Shown piece by piece: positions 34,683 through 43,909 of a stretch of 64,000 nt of DNA. Every line of letters begins with the position of its first letter. Position 1 is the stretch's first letter. The translations under genes and the position numbers were made by a program. The notes below the pieces were generated by a model, which had not been told where the DNA came from, made no database searches, and saw only the letters and a program-made list of their open reading frames with translations. The DNA lies in the NCBI GenBank assembly GCA_003543245.1, contig DPJB01000025.1, positions 198,974 to 262,973 on the forward strand, read 5' to 3'. The stretch is from Moraxellaceae bacterium. Its GTDB lineage: Bacteria > Pseudomonadota > Gammaproteobacteria > Pseudomonadales > Moraxellaceae.

Positions 34683-36494
34683 ATGCCTCCGCACGCTTCC
34701 CGCCCCATGATTCTGACTGGAACCCTTCAGGGCGCATTGCTCTGGTGGCTGTGGCATGCCCACGCCAATAACGTCTGGCCATCAAATGCACCAATGTGGC
34801 AGGGGGCAATTCTCTGGCTGGTACTGGCAGTGCCAGCCGCATTTTATCTGTCGGAAAACAGCGGGCTTTCGCGGTTGCGCCGTGCCGTGTTGCTGGGCGC
34901 TGTGGCGGTAGGGTATGCGCTGTTTGGCGCTTATGCCGGCTGGATGGGATTGCCACTGGAAACGCTGGAGCACAGTGGTCCTCCTGCGGCGTTCGGGCAG
35001 GTGCTGGCGGCACTGATTCTGGGGTTCATGCTGGTGCCTCTGGTCGCCGCATGGGATGCATCGCAGCGCAAGTGGCACTATCCGCAGTTGTTTGAGCAGG
35101 CCTGGCGTAACGGCTTGCTGGGTGCCAGTGTCATCGCGCTGGTCATGCTGTTCTGGGGCGTGCTGTGGGCCGGTGCCATGCTGATGAAAAGCCTCGGGCT
35201 TTCGTTCATCAAGGAACTGATCAGCGAGCCCGTCTTTGCCTTTCCCGTTACCGGCATGGTGACGGGGGCCGTGTTTGCGCAGGGCCATGCCCGTGCCGAC
35301 ATGCTGATCAATCTGCGGCGCTACTGGCTTGCTCTCAACACCTGGTTGTTGCCGTTGCTGCTGGTGTTTGGCGTGATGTGGGCAGTGGCACTGCCCTTTA
35401 CCGGACTGGAGCCCCTGTTCAGTACGCGTCACGCGGCCTACATCCTCTTGTGGTTCACCGCACTGGCCGTGCTGTTCATCAATGCGGCCTGGCAGGATGG
35501 CGACAACGGCAGCGCCAGCAACATGCCATATCCATACTGGCTTGCGCAGTGTGTGCGCGTGGCATGGCTTACGCTGGTGCCGGTCACAATCGTCGCCGGC
35601 TGGGCCTTGTATCTGCGCATTGCACAGTACGGCTGGACCGAGGATCGCGTGTGGGCAACCTTCATCTGGCTGCATGCGTTTGCCTATGCCACCGGTTATT
35701 CGGTGTCGGTTTTTTCGCGCTGGTTGCCGCGCCTGCGGGGGCGTGGCTGGATGGCAAGTATTGGCCCCGCCAATGTTGCGGTGGCACTGCTGGGCGTCAC
35801 CAGCCTGATCCTGCTGGTCTCGCCGGTGGCCGATCCGCGCCGGCTTGCCGTCAATGATCAGGTGGCGCGACTGCTCAGTGGTGCAGTCACGCCGCAGGAA
35901 TTCGATTACAGGTATCTGCGCTTTCAGTCGGGGCGCTGGGGCTTGCTGGCGCTCAAGGAGCTGGGCAACGGAAAGGGCGATGCAAGGACCGCTGATATTG
36001 CCGGCCGTGCGCGGCAGATACTGGCGCAAAAATCACCCTATGGTCGTGATGCTGACAATGATGTGGCGTCGAAGGGTTTGTCTCGCGATGATGCACGGGC
36101 GCGAATCCAGATATTGCCTGCGGGCATGAACGTGAGTGAGGCACTGCTCGATACGCTGCGCAATCCGGCGGCAGATGATCGCACGCGGCAATGTCTGCAG
36201 CCGGACAGAAACTGCACGGCATGGTTGCATGACTTCAATAGTGATGGTCGTAATGAAGCACTGCTGCTGGTGACACATGGCGATCACAACGCCAGCTGGA
36301 CGCAGGCCCTGCTGTTTGCCGAGTCGGACAAGGGATGGGCGTTTGCTGCCGAGTACAACAGCAACGTTGCCATGCAGGACTGGCGGCAGTCCATTGAGGC
36401 ACAACAGGTAAAAATCGTGAAGCCGGAGTGGCCCGAACTGGTGGTAAAGGAAAAGCGATTGAGGGTGTCGACGACCAGTTTAGGCCATGAGTGA
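34683..36494 (+). CDS. DUF4153-family membrane protein
   Basis: 603 aa. About ten membrane helices occupy residues 10-400. The FISEPVF-like segment (FIKELISEPVFAFPVTGMVTGAVFAQ) is the DUF4153 hallmark. The C-terminal about 200 residues (from AVNDQVARLL) are soluble and end in a region with DFNSDGRNEALLLVTHG, resembling an FG-GAP-like Ca-binding loop (D-x-N-x-D-G). Family function is unknown. AAGGAACGAGTC precedes the ATG. Confidence 0.85.
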   Translation: MPPHASRPMILTGTLQGALLWWLWHAHANNVWPSNAPMWQGAILWLVLAVPAAFYLSENSGLSRLRRAVLLGAVAVGYALFGAYAGWMGLPLETLEHSGPPAAFGQVLAALILGFMLVPLVAAWDASQRKWHYPQLFEQAWRNGLLGASVIALVMLFWGVLWAGAMLMKSLGLSFIKELISEPVFAFPVTGMVTGAVFAQGHARADMLINLRRYWLALNTWLLPLLLVFGVMWAVALPFTGLEPLFSTRHAAYILLWFTALAVLFINAAWQDGDNGSASNMPYPYWLAQCVRVAWLTLVPVTIVAGWALYLRIAQYGWTEDRVWATFIWLHAFAYATGYSVSVFSRWLPRLRGRGWMASIGPANVAVALLGVTSLILLVSPVADPRRLAVNDQVARLLSGAVTPQEFDYRYLRFQSGRWGLLALKELGNGKGDARTADIAGRARQILAQKSPYGRDADNDVASKGLSRDDARARIQILPAGMNVSEALLDTLRNPAADDRTRQCLQPDRNCTAWLHDFNSDGRNEALLLVTHGDHNASWTQALLFAESDKGWAFAAEYNSNVAMQDWRQSIEAQQVKIVKPEWPELVVKEKRLRVSTTSLGHE

Positions 36495-36618
36495 AAGCAT
36501 TCTCGCGTACAGGGCGTAGTCAATGCCCGGTTTTCTGCAGCAGCCGCCACCGGGAAAATATAACAAATGGGTGATGTGGATCGTATTAACAGCATGGAAA
36601 TGTTTTGCGTATATGATC

Positions 36619-36642
36619 AGTGCATTGCTATGCTAATGCACT
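36619..36642. promoter_or_regulatory. Inverted repeat upstream of the DUF2167 gene
   Basis: AGTGCATT (36619-36626) and AATGCACT (36635-36642) are perfect 8-bp inverted repeats with an 8-base spacer, about 30 bp before the DUF2167 start codon in an AT-rich promoter-like region. A dimeric repressor or activator site is a reasonable reading; the protein is unknown. Confidence 0.5.
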
Positions 36643-36670
36643 TGATTAAAAAACAAACAAGGAAGTAATA

Positions 36671-37564
36671 ATGATGCGCGCTGTATTTTTCTTGATGGCC
36701 ACGTTTGGCCTGTCCTTTCCTTTACATGTGCGGGCCAACGAGATGCCATCCGGGCCGCAATTTGATGCGGCAGCATTTGATGCCTCACTTAACTACCGGA
36801 CCGGCAGGATTGTACTGCCGAATGGGAAAGCTGAGCTGAATCTTGGAGATAGCTTCCGGTATCTTTCGCCAGCGGATACGGATCGCCTGCTGGTCGAGGC
36901 ATGGGGTAATCCCAAAAGCGACCCTACCCAAGGGATGATTATCCCGGCAAATGTGAGTCCACTTGAGGCTTCGGGATGGGGTGTTGTTGTTGAATATGAA
37001 GATAGTGGTCATGTCAGTGATGCTGATGCAAACGACATTAACTATGATGAATTGCTTGTCAGCATGCAGAAAGATACCAAGGCCAATAATGAAGCACGTG
37101 AAAAGGCTGGCTTTGGCAGCATTGATCTTGTTGGTTGGGCGAGTAAACCGTATTACGACGAGACTGCCCATCGCATGCATTGGGCGAAGGAGCTCAAGTT
37201 CAGCGAGTCGGATGGCAATACCCTGAATTACAACATTCGTGTGCTTGGTCGTGAAGGCGTGCTGGTTCTGAATGCAATTTCTGGCATGAACCAGTTCGCA
37301 GCAATCAAGCCTGATCTTGAGAGAGTGGTAAGGGTGGCTGAGTTTACGCCGGGCAATCGCTATACGGAGTTCAATGAAGCAACAGATCGTGCCTCTGAAT
37401 ATGGGTTGGCGGCATTGGTTGCGGGTGGTGTTGCTGCCAAGGCTGGATGGCTTGCACCGATTCTGTTGTTCTTCAAGAAATTTGCTGTCCTTCTTTTGCT
37501 GGGCATCGGTTGGCTTGGCAAGAAAATATATGGTTTTATTCGTGGGGAAAAGGTTTCAGCCTGA
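36671..37564 (+). CDS. DUF2167-family membrane-anchored protein
   Basis: 297 aa, with AAGGAAG before the ATG. Signal peptide (1-22), a large soluble domain and one or two C-terminal membrane segments (about 255-285) with a short positive tail. Conserved DUF2167 stretches seen: GKAELNLGDSFRYLSPADTDRLLVEAWGNP, GWGVVVEYEDSGHVSDADANDINYDELL and GWASKPYYDETAHRMHWAKEL. The family is common in proteobacteria and of unknown role. The gene is followed by a strong terminator. Confidence 0.9.
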   Translation: MMRAVFFLMATFGLSFPLHVRANEMPSGPQFDAAAFDASLNYRTGRIVLPNGKAELNLGDSFRYLSPADTDRLLVEAWGNPKSDPTQGMIIPANVSPLEASGWGVVVEYEDSGHVSDADANDINYDELLVSMQKDTKANNEAREKAGFGSIDLVGWASKPYYDETAHRMHWAKELKFSESDGNTLNYNIRVLGREGVLVLNAISGMNQFAAIKPDLERVVRVAEFTPGNRYTEFNEATDRASEYGLAALVAGGVAAKAGWLAPILLFFKKFAVLLLLGIGWLGKKIYGFIRGEKVSA

Positions 37565-37590
37565 ACACTTTGGTGTAGTGCCATCTGAAA

Positions 37591-37620
37591 CGATGCCGGC
37601 TTATGCCGGCATCGTTTTTT
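37591..37620. terminator. Rho-independent terminator
   Basis: CGATGCCGGC (37591-37600) and GCCGGCATCG (37605-37614) form a perfect 10-bp stem with TTAT loop and a T6 tail. It lies between the convergent DUF2167 and mltA genes. Confidence 0.92.
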
Positions 37621-37658
37621 AATTCATACTGGGCCTGAAACAGGCTAGGGAAGATGGT

Positions 37659-38825
37659 TCAGTTCTTGCCCGATCCTGGTAATTCAATATTTTTTGGCCA
37701 CAGCAGCCACATTTCGCCGCGCTGCTTCATGTTGCCCGCCAGCGCGCCTGCATCCTTGCCGAAGCCCCAGAAAAAATCGGCACGTACCGGTCCGCGAATG
37801 GCACCGCCCGTATCCTGTGCCTGCACCAGACGGTTCATTGCGGCACCCGTATCCGGTCGTGTTGTGGCCAGATACACCGGGCTGCCCAGCGGGGTGAATT
37901 TCGGGTCGATGGCAATGCTGGCGGCATCGGTCAGTGGCACGTTGAGCGCACCAATTGCGCCATCAGCATTGTTCGGCAGGATGCGGAAAAACACGTAGCT
38001 GGGATTGGTGTTCAGCATTTCATTCAGGCGCTGCGGATTGGCCTGGCCCCAGGCGCGAATGCTCTGCATGCTTGCCTGGTCCAGTGTCATCTCGCCATTG
38101 TCGACCAGCCATTTGCCGATGGACCGGTAAGGGTGGCCGTTCTGGTCGGCATACCCCAGGCGCAGCATCGAGCCGTCCTCCATCTGTACCTGGCCAGATC
38201 CCTGTATCTGCAGGAAAAACGCATCAACCGGATCATCGGCCCATGCCAGGACTTCACCTTTTACCGGCGGCGTGCCTTGCTCGATGTCTGCACGGCTCCA
38301 GTAGGGCAACACTTTTTTGCCGTCCAGCCGGCCGCGCAGGCGTTTGCCTTTCAGCTCCGGATATACGCTGCCCAGCTCCAGCGTCAGCATGTCCTCGGGT
38401 ACGCCGTATAACGGCACGCTTCCCGGTTTGGGTGCGAGGCTGCCGGTGAGCAGTGCTTCGTAATAACCGGTGACCAGTCCTGTCTTGCTGCCGGTGCTGC
38501 TTTCGATCTGCCACGGCGAAAAATGGGTTTCGAAAAAAGTCCGGATGGCCGCATCGTCCGGATTGGCCAGTGCCGCCGCATTGGCACAGGGGGTTTGCCA
38601 GTCGGCACGGCGGGCCAGCTTTTCACAGGACTTCAGCCAGGCGGACCAGCTGGCCTGCAACTGCTCGCCAGGCCAGGCCGGCAGATTTTGCCATTCGGTT
38701 GCGCGATAGACGGCCGTGACCGGCGCAGTGGTCTGTGTGGTGCTGCCGCTTTTGCCGGGCGCCGGAGCAAACAGGGAGCAACCACTGAGCAGGGCTGGCA
38801 GCAGTACCAGTGAGGCAAGACGCAT
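37659..38825 (-). CDS. mltA: Membrane-bound lytic murein transglycosylase A
   Basis: 388 aa from the ATG at 38825. Lipoprotein signal with ALLSGC (Cys16). The MltA domain is clear: VTGYYEALLTGS, VPLYGVPEDML, LPYWSRADIEQG, DDPVDAFFLQIQGSGQVQ and the 3D-type C-terminus with VYLATTRPDTGAAMNRLVQAQDTGGAIRGPVRADFFWGFG, including the catalytic-type Asp (DTGGAI). The enzyme cleaves peptidoglycan to 1,6-anhydromuropeptides from the outer membrane. Length is normal for the family. Confidence 0.95.
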   Translation of the reverse strand: MRLASLVLLPALLSGCSLFAPAPGKSGSTTQTTAPVTAVYRATEWQNLPAWPGEQLQASWSAWLKSCEKLARRADWQTPCANAAALANPDDAAIRTFFETHFSPWQIESSTGSKTGLVTGYYEALLTGSLAPKPGSVPLYGVPEDMLTLELGSVYPELKGKRLRGRLDGKKVLPYWSRADIEQGTPPVKGEVLAWADDPVDAFFLQIQGSGQVQMEDGSMLRLGYADQNGHPYRSIGKWLVDNGEMTLDQASMQSIRAWGQANPQRLNEMLNTNPSYVFFRILPNNADGAIGALNVPLTDAASIAIDPKFTPLGSPVYLATTRPDTGAAMNRLVQAQDTGGAIRGPVRADFFWGFGKDAGALAGNMKQRGEMWLLWPKNIELPGSGKN

Positions 38826-38890
38826 GAATGATTTCCAGATGGGCCAGGAGTCCTGATTGTTACGCAAACCAGACAGCGGCAACAGGGGCG

Positions 38891-39532
38891 TCAGGGCCGG
38901 GACAGCGTGTCCAGTGCGGACAGCTCCTGCTGCAAACGGTCAAGGAACAGGGTCCGCACGGCAGCTGGCACCCTGTCTGCGGGGAAGCAGCGCACAATGT
39001 TTTTGTGATCGACGCCGTCATCAAGGGAGTAGGCGATGTTTTCTACCTGTGTCGTGCCGGACTCGGCCTGTGCCAGATTAAGCGAGTGAACCGGGTCTGT
39101 TCCCAGGGTGTCACCGGTGGCAAAAAAATTCAGGTGGCGTTTTACGTTGTCCGGAATGCGGCGAACGGACGCACCCCATTGCGGCGGGTACAGGCGGCCG
39201 GCGCCGCCAGCTGCCAGTGACACCATCAGGTCAACGGCAATGCCGGACTGGCGCAACAGGTGCGACACCTTGACGACCTGAAAGCCGCCCTGACTGTAGC
39301 CAATCAGTGCAACCGCCCGCCCGGCATGTGCGGCCTGCTGAACATCGCGCGCAATGATGGTGGGGGACAGATGATTGCTGTACAGCGTGGTATCGGCGTA
39401 GCCGGCGTTGCGCAGGAAGGTGAGCAGATGGTTTTGCATGTGCCGGCCGGCCAGCAGGCCATGCACGAGTACAATGCGGGGGCCGTCGTAGTGTGCCGGT
39501 GGTGAGGCCTGCCAGTGCGGATGTTTGCTCAT
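38891..39532 (-). CDS. Small alpha/beta hydrolase (lipase/esterase-like)
   Basis: 213 aa without a signal peptide. Oxyanion motif LVHGLLAGR (22-30), nucleophile elbow GYSQGG with Ser80, and a late His in DDGVDHKNIV. The pattern with TLYSNHLSPTI resembles short bacterial lipase/esterases that act alone. Substrate unknown. It lies between mltA (65 bp) and the GTPase gene, all leftward, but an operon is not certain. Confidence 0.75.
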   Translation of the reverse strand: MSKHPHWQASPPAHYDGPRIVLVHGLLAGRHMQNHLLTFLRNAGYADTTLYSNHLSPTIIARDVQQAAHAGRAVALIGYSQGGFQVVKVSHLLRQSGIAVDLMVSLAAGGAGRLYPPQWGASVRRIPDNVKRHLNFFATGDTLGTDPVHSLNLAQAESGTTQVENIAYSLDDGVDHKNIVRCFPADRVPAAVRTLFLDRLQQELSALDTLSRP

Positions 39533-39554
39533 GATGTTGTGCTGGTTGATCCGC

Positions 39555-40487
39555 TTATTTCTTTGCGCGCGCCTTGAACGCCAGCTTGCGCAGTCTCTGC
39601 GCCTCGGCCTTCAGTGCTTCCTTTTCTGCCAGCCGTTGCTGCACGATGGCGTCTTCAGCCATGGCGATCTCAGGTGTTTCCAGCGAGATCAGGCCCAGGG
39701 TGGCAGTACGGAATTCATTGATCAGCAGGGTGGCGATCTTGTGAAAATCGACATGACCGCCACTGCCAAGACAGCCACGTTGCCGGCCAATGACCTCTAG
39801 GAATTCCACATCCAGTTCCGGCAGCGTTTCCAGCTTGAAGCGCTTTTTCATCAGCTCCGGATAATTTTTCAGGAAAAATGCCGCCGCCCAAAGGCCGACC
39901 TCATCATTGTTGATGGCCGTTTCCTTGATGGCGCCACTCACTGCCAGACGATAACCACTGTTCGGGTTTTCGATCTTGGGCCAGAGAATGCCGGGTGAAT
40001 CAATCAGCACAAGTCCGTTATGCAGGTCGATGCGCTGCTGTCCCTTGGTAATCGCAGGCTCGTTACCGGTCTTGGCAATCACCTTGCCCGCCAGGATGTT
40101 GATGATGGTCGACTTGCCCACATTCGGAATGCCGGTGATCAGCGCGGTAATGTTGCCCAGCTTGTCGGGTTTGGCCATCGACTGGTACATGCCGAGAATC
40201 TGGCGGATTTGTTCCGGGTGCACCGTGGTCACGGCCAGCGCTTTTACATTGTCTTCTTTCTGGAAGTGGGCCAGCCATTGCTGGGTCACGACCGGATCGG
40301 CCAGGTCACTTTTGCTGAGCAGTTTCAGGAAAGGCTTGCCGGCACGAAACTGGCTGATGACCGGGTTGGCGCTGCTGTACGGGATGCGGGCATCCACAAT
40401 CTCGATGATCATGTCCACCTTGGGCAGGATGTCCTTGATCTCTCGGATGGCCTTGCTCATGTGGCCGGGGAACCAGTTGATGCTCAT
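39555..40487 (-). CDS. Ribosome-assembly GTPase, YlqF/RbgA family (circularly permuted)
   Basis: 310 aa from the ATG at 40487, beginning MSINWFPGHMSKA as in all YlqF/RbgA proteins. The GTPase motifs come in permuted order: G4 SKSD (58-61), G1 GIPNVGKST (119-127), then G3 DSPG, diagnostic of the YawG/YlqF family. RbgA acts in late maturation of the large ribosomal subunit. The C-terminus is a lysine-rich helix. The ribosome site is weak. Confidence 0.92.
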   Translation of the reverse strand: MSINWFPGHMSKAIREIKDILPKVDMIIEIVDARIPYSSANPVISQFRAGKPFLKLLSKSDLADPVVTQQWLAHFQKEDNVKALAVTTVHPEQIRQILGMYQSMAKPDKLGNITALITGIPNVGKSTIINILAGKVIAKTGNEPAITKGQQRIDLHNGLVLIDSPGILWPKIENPNSGYRLAVSGAIKETAINNDEVGLWAAAFFLKNYPELMKKRFKLETLPELDVEFLEVIGRQRGCLGSGGHVDFHKIATLLINEFRTATLGLISLETPEIAMAEDAIVQQRLAEKEALKAEAQRLRKLAFKARAKK

Positions 40488-40649
40488 ATGTTGCGCTGCA
40501 CAAAGGGGCGGGAATGGCGCCATTGTAACCGGTCCGGGCCCGGGCCGGGCGACCGGAGGTCCGGAGAGTGCGGGCTTGCCGGCGTTCGGCTCCCGTCCGA
40601 ACCGGCTTTGGGGGATAATCCCCGTTCTCTCCGGCCAGTGACCATTGCC

Positions 40650-41537
40650 ATGTCCCTTCCTACCCGCGACGGCGTCAGCCCGAGTGCCGTTTTCCTGCAG
40701 GAGGGTGACTGGCCGACGCTACTGGCCTTTCTGGTGGCGCGCTTTCCCGGCGTAGGGGAGGCGCGCTGGCATGCGCGCATGGCGAGCGGCAGCGTGGTGG
40801 ATGCCGGCAGTCAGGTGCTGACACCCGATGCGCCCTACCGGAAGGGCATCCGCATTTATTACTACCGCGAACTTGAGCACGAACTGCATGTGCCTTTCGA
40901 CGAAGCCATTTTGTATCAGGATGACAATATTGTTGTCGCCGACAAGCCGCACTTCCTGCCCACGGCCCCGGTAGGGCAGTACGTAAAGGAAACCCTGCTG
41001 GTCAGGCTCAAGCAGCGGCTGGGCATTGATCATCTGGTGCCCTTGCACCGTCTGGACCGGGAAACCGCCGGCGTGCTCATCCTGTCAGCAAACATTGCAA
41101 CGCGTGACGCCTATCACGCGCTGTTTCGCGACAACCGCATCAGCAAGACTTACGAGGCCATTGCACCGTGGAATCCTGCACATGCATTTCCCCTGACGCA
41201 CAGCAGCCGCATTGACGTTGCAGAGACGTTCTACCGGCGTCACGAGGTGCCGGGTGAGCCAAACGCCATCACGATGATTGATGTGATGGAACAGCGTAAC
41301 GGTCTTGCGCGTTACCGACTGCAGCCGGTTACCGGGAAGACACACCAGTTGCGTGTGCACATGGCTGCACTGGGTATGCCAATCCTGAATGATCCGTATT
41401 ACCCCACCGAGACGGCGCGCAAGGGCGATGACTTTTCCTTGCCGTTGCAGTTGCTGGCCAGGACGCTGGCGTTTACCGATCCGGTCACCGGCGAGGAACA
41501 GTGCTTCGAAAGTCTCCAGCAACTTTGCAGCATGTGA
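40650..41537 (+). CDS. RluA-family RNA pseudouridine synthase
   Basis: 295 aa from the ATG at 40650. The catalytic motif HRLDRETAG (133-141, Asp136) and the second block RYRLQPVTGKTHQLRVHMAALGMPILNDPYY are standard for RluA-type synthases. The N-terminal about 70 residues resemble an S4-like segment. The substrate (23S rRNA or tRNA uridine) cannot be set from sequence; the length and N-terminal extension resemble TruC/RluA-like paralogues. It is divergent from the ribosome GTPase gene. Confidence 0.92.
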   Translation: MSLPTRDGVSPSAVFLQEGDWPTLLAFLVARFPGVGEARWHARMASGSVVDAGSQVLTPDAPYRKGIRIYYYRELEHELHVPFDEAILYQDDNIVVADKPHFLPTAPVGQYVKETLLVRLKQRLGIDHLVPLHRLDRETAGVLILSANIATRDAYHALFRDNRISKTYEAIAPWNPAHAFPLTHSSRIDVAETFYRRHEVPGEPNAITMIDVMEQRNGLARYRLQPVTGKTHQLRVHMAALGMPILNDPYYPTETARKGDDFSLPLQLLARTLAFTDPVTGEEQCFESLQQLCSM

Positions 41538-41671
41538 CCCGATTGACCGGGGTAGCTGTCTTGGCGGTCATGAGATGTCGCAGTTTCAACGTTACGATCC
41601 AGACGCGATGTACCTGCCAGCAGGATTTTCTGGCAGGCAGCGGATTCATTCCTGGGTGAGGTATTGGTAAC

Positions 41672-42745
41672 GTGAAAATTACAAGAAAATTCCACGGCAT
41701 GCTGGCTGCTGCATTGCTGGCCATGACTCCTGTCACAGCGCTGGCCGCTGCCGATCCTGTGCTGGGTGACATGAAGCCGCTCGCCAAACCGCTTCACATC
41801 AAGTTCTGTATTTTCGATCTGGTTGGCACGCAGGGTGATGTGTTCAGTTATGCCCGTGATCTTGCGCTGGAAGCGCGCAAATGGAACCTGTTTGTAGAGC
41901 TCAAGGCCTATAGCGACGAGCGTGTTGCCGCCGAAGATTTTAAGGCCGGCCAGTGTGATGGCGCTGCCATGTCAACCCTGCGCTCAAAGCAGTTCAATCA
42001 CTTCATGGGCAGTCTGGATGCGGTGGGGGCATTGCCATCCATGAAGCACATGAAGGCATTCATTAACATGTTCACGAACAATCCAAAAATGAATGACTTC
42101 ACCATCAGTGGCGACTACCAGACGGTAGCGGTCATTCCGCTGGGTGCTGCCTATGTCATGGTGAATGACCGCAAGATCAATTCGATTGAAAAGGCGGCCG
42201 GCAAGAAAGTCGCGGTACTGGAGTGGGACAAGTCACAGGCAAAAATGGTGCAACAGCTCGGCGCACAGCCGGTGGCGTCGGATATCACCAACTTTGCCGG
42301 CAAGTTCAACAACGGGCAGGTCGACATCATCGCTGCGCCGGCCCTGGCGTTCAAGCCGCTCGAACTGTACCGCGGGCTTGGTACCAAGGGCGCCATCTAC
42401 CGCATGCCGCTGGTCCAGATCACGGGGTCCATCGTTATCCGTCGTTCAAAGTTCGTCAAGGACGTGCCGGAATTCGACAATCTCGTGCTCAAGCTGCGTT
42501 CCTATGCTGCAACCAAGCTGGATACGGTCTATGGAATGATCGACAAGAGTGAAAAGGATATTGATCCGAAGTACTGGCTCGACCTGCCCGAGGCAGAACA
42601 GCAGAAATACTCGCGGCTCATGCGCGAGTCCCGCATGCAGCTTACAAAAGACGGGACATACGATCCCCGGATGATGGCAATCCTGAAGAAGGTGCGGTGC
42701 AAGATTGATCCGGCAAACTTCGAGTGTGCACTCAAGGATGAATAA
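41672..42745 (+). CDS. AdeT1/2-like putative solute-binding protein
   Basis: 357 aa from a GTG start with GAGG upstream. Signal peptide (cleaved near ALA-AADP). The phrases KFCIFDLVGTQGDVF, CDGAAMSTLRSKQFNHFMGSLDAVGALPS and AVIPLGAAYVMVNDRKI mark the family first known as AdeT1/AdeT2 in Acinetobacter. It looks like a periplasmic TRAP/TTT-type substrate-binding protein and is not an RND pump component by sequence. Homologues are typical of Moraxellaceae and related Pseudomonadales, which supports the taxonomic guess. Confidence 0.8.
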   Translation: MKITRKFHGMLAAALLAMTPVTALAAADPVLGDMKPLAKPLHIKFCIFDLVGTQGDVFSYARDLALEARKWNLFVELKAYSDERVAAEDFKAGQCDGAAMSTLRSKQFNHFMGSLDAVGALPSMKHMKAFINMFTNNPKMNDFTISGDYQTVAVIPLGAAYVMVNDRKINSIEKAAGKKVAVLEWDKSQAKMVQQLGAQPVASDITNFAGKFNNGQVDIIAAPALAFKPLELYRGLGTKGAIYRMPLVQITGSIVIRRSKFVKDVPEFDNLVLKLRSYAATKLDTVYGMIDKSEKDIDPKYWLDLPEAEQQKYSRLMRESRMQLTKDGTYDPRMMAILKKVRCKIDPANFECALKDE

Positions 42746-42772
42746 GCATCATCCGGACGATGATGCCGTTTG

Positions 42773-43789
42773 TCATGACGCCGTGCGGAATTCGCGCGGC
42801 GTCATGCCAAGCCAGCGCCGGAACGTACGGCTGAAATTGGAGGTATCGCCGTAACCCAGACGTTCGGCCACCATCTCTACTGGCAGTTCTGTCTGCAGCA
42901 GCAGCCAGCAGGCAAGCTCCTTGCGCACATCGTCCAGCAGTTGCTGGTATGTGGTGCCTTCCTCATGCAGATGGCGGATAAGGGTGCGTGACGATACGTG
43001 TTCTTCTTCCGCCATTTCTTCCAGCGTCGGGTAACTTTCCTTGCAGTGCACCAGGCGTGACTGTACCCGCTGGGTCAGGCTGCCTCCCTGCTGTTCCTTT
43101 TGCAGCAGGCGCTCACACTCGCGCAATGCAATACGGGCTGCCTCCGGGTCGGCGGCAAGGCTGGGACTGTTGATCAGGTTGGCGGTGACATGAATGCGCA
43201 GTTGCGCGTTACCAAAACTGTTCTGCACGGCAAGATGCTGGTACATCGCGGCCCATGGTGGCTCCGCGAAAGGCCACTCGATGTGCACTTCACCCTGCAG
43301 GGATTTTCCTGTCACTGTTTCCAGCAGCCGCAACAGGCTGGCAACAAAATGCCCGAGCAGGTACTCGCGCAATTCTTCGGGCATCATGTGTTCATCAATC
43401 ACCATGCACAGGTTTTCGCCCTGCTCTTGCCGCATGGAGGCAACGCCCTGCCGCAACGAGGCATAGCGTTCCACCACTGCCAGTGCCTGCACCAGATTGT
43501 TGCTGGCGACCACCGCGCTGCCAAGCGCCCCATGAGCCGACAGTTGCGTCAGGTTGCCCACTTCAATGCCAAGCCATGGGCACTGTGACAGGGCCAGCGC
43601 ATGCAGCGTCAGACGGCGCATCTGCTCCAGGCTCAGAAAGCGGTTGTCCGTGTGCAGCGTTTCCCAGTCAAGGTGGGTCCCCGCAATGATCTCGGCCTCG
43701 CCGAAGCCGCGACGTCGCAACTCTGCGCACAGCAGGCGTGCGTAGACCGGATGTATCGCGGGCTTGAGCCAGTGCTCCGGTTCGATCAT
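42773..43789 (-). CDS. AraC-family regulator, probable regulator of alkB
   Basis: 338 aa. The N-terminal about 220 residues form the arabinose-binding-like domain (AHGALGSAVVASNNLVQALAVVERYASL). The C-terminal HTH pair (LEEMAEEEHVSSRTLIRHLHEEG; VAERLGYGDTSNFSRTFRRWLGMTPREFR) is complete. It reads away from alkB with only 120 bp between the start codons. In Acinetobacter an AraC/XylS-type protein (AlkR) is the divergent activator of an alkane hydroxylase gene, so an equivalent alkane-responsive role is likely. Confidence 0.88.
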   Translation of the reverse strand: MIEPEHWLKPAIHPVYARLLCAELRRRGFGEAEIIAGTHLDWETLHTDNRFLSLEQMRRLTLHALALSQCPWLGIEVGNLTQLSAHGALGSAVVASNNLVQALAVVERYASLRQGVASMRQEQGENLCMVIDEHMMPEELREYLLGHFVASLLRLLETVTGKSLQGEVHIEWPFAEPPWAAMYQHLAVQNSFGNAQLRIHVTANLINSPSLAADPEAARIALRECERLLQKEQQGGSLTQRVQSRLVHCKESYPTLEEMAEEEHVSSRTLIRHLHEEGTTYQQLLDDVRKELACWLLLQTELPVEMVAERLGYGDTSNFSRTFRRWLGMTPREFRTAS

Positions 43790-43909
43790 GCGGCCTCCGC
43801 CGGTTGATATGTCATAAAAAGACGATTTATTGCCAATCCTAGCGGTTATTTCATCAGGAGGGGAGCCCTAGTCTGGAGCCTGTCTCATTGATGACTGAAA
43901 GGATCTGCC

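Noticed and set aside
34782..36029. 415-codon open frame opposite the DUF4153 gene
   Set aside because: Same reason: antisense to a recognised family, composition of a shadow frame.
40020..40649. Upstream extension of the pseudouridine synthase frame
   Set aside because: It would overlap the oppositely oriented GTPase gene by some 470 bases; the family N-terminus starts at the ATG at 40650.
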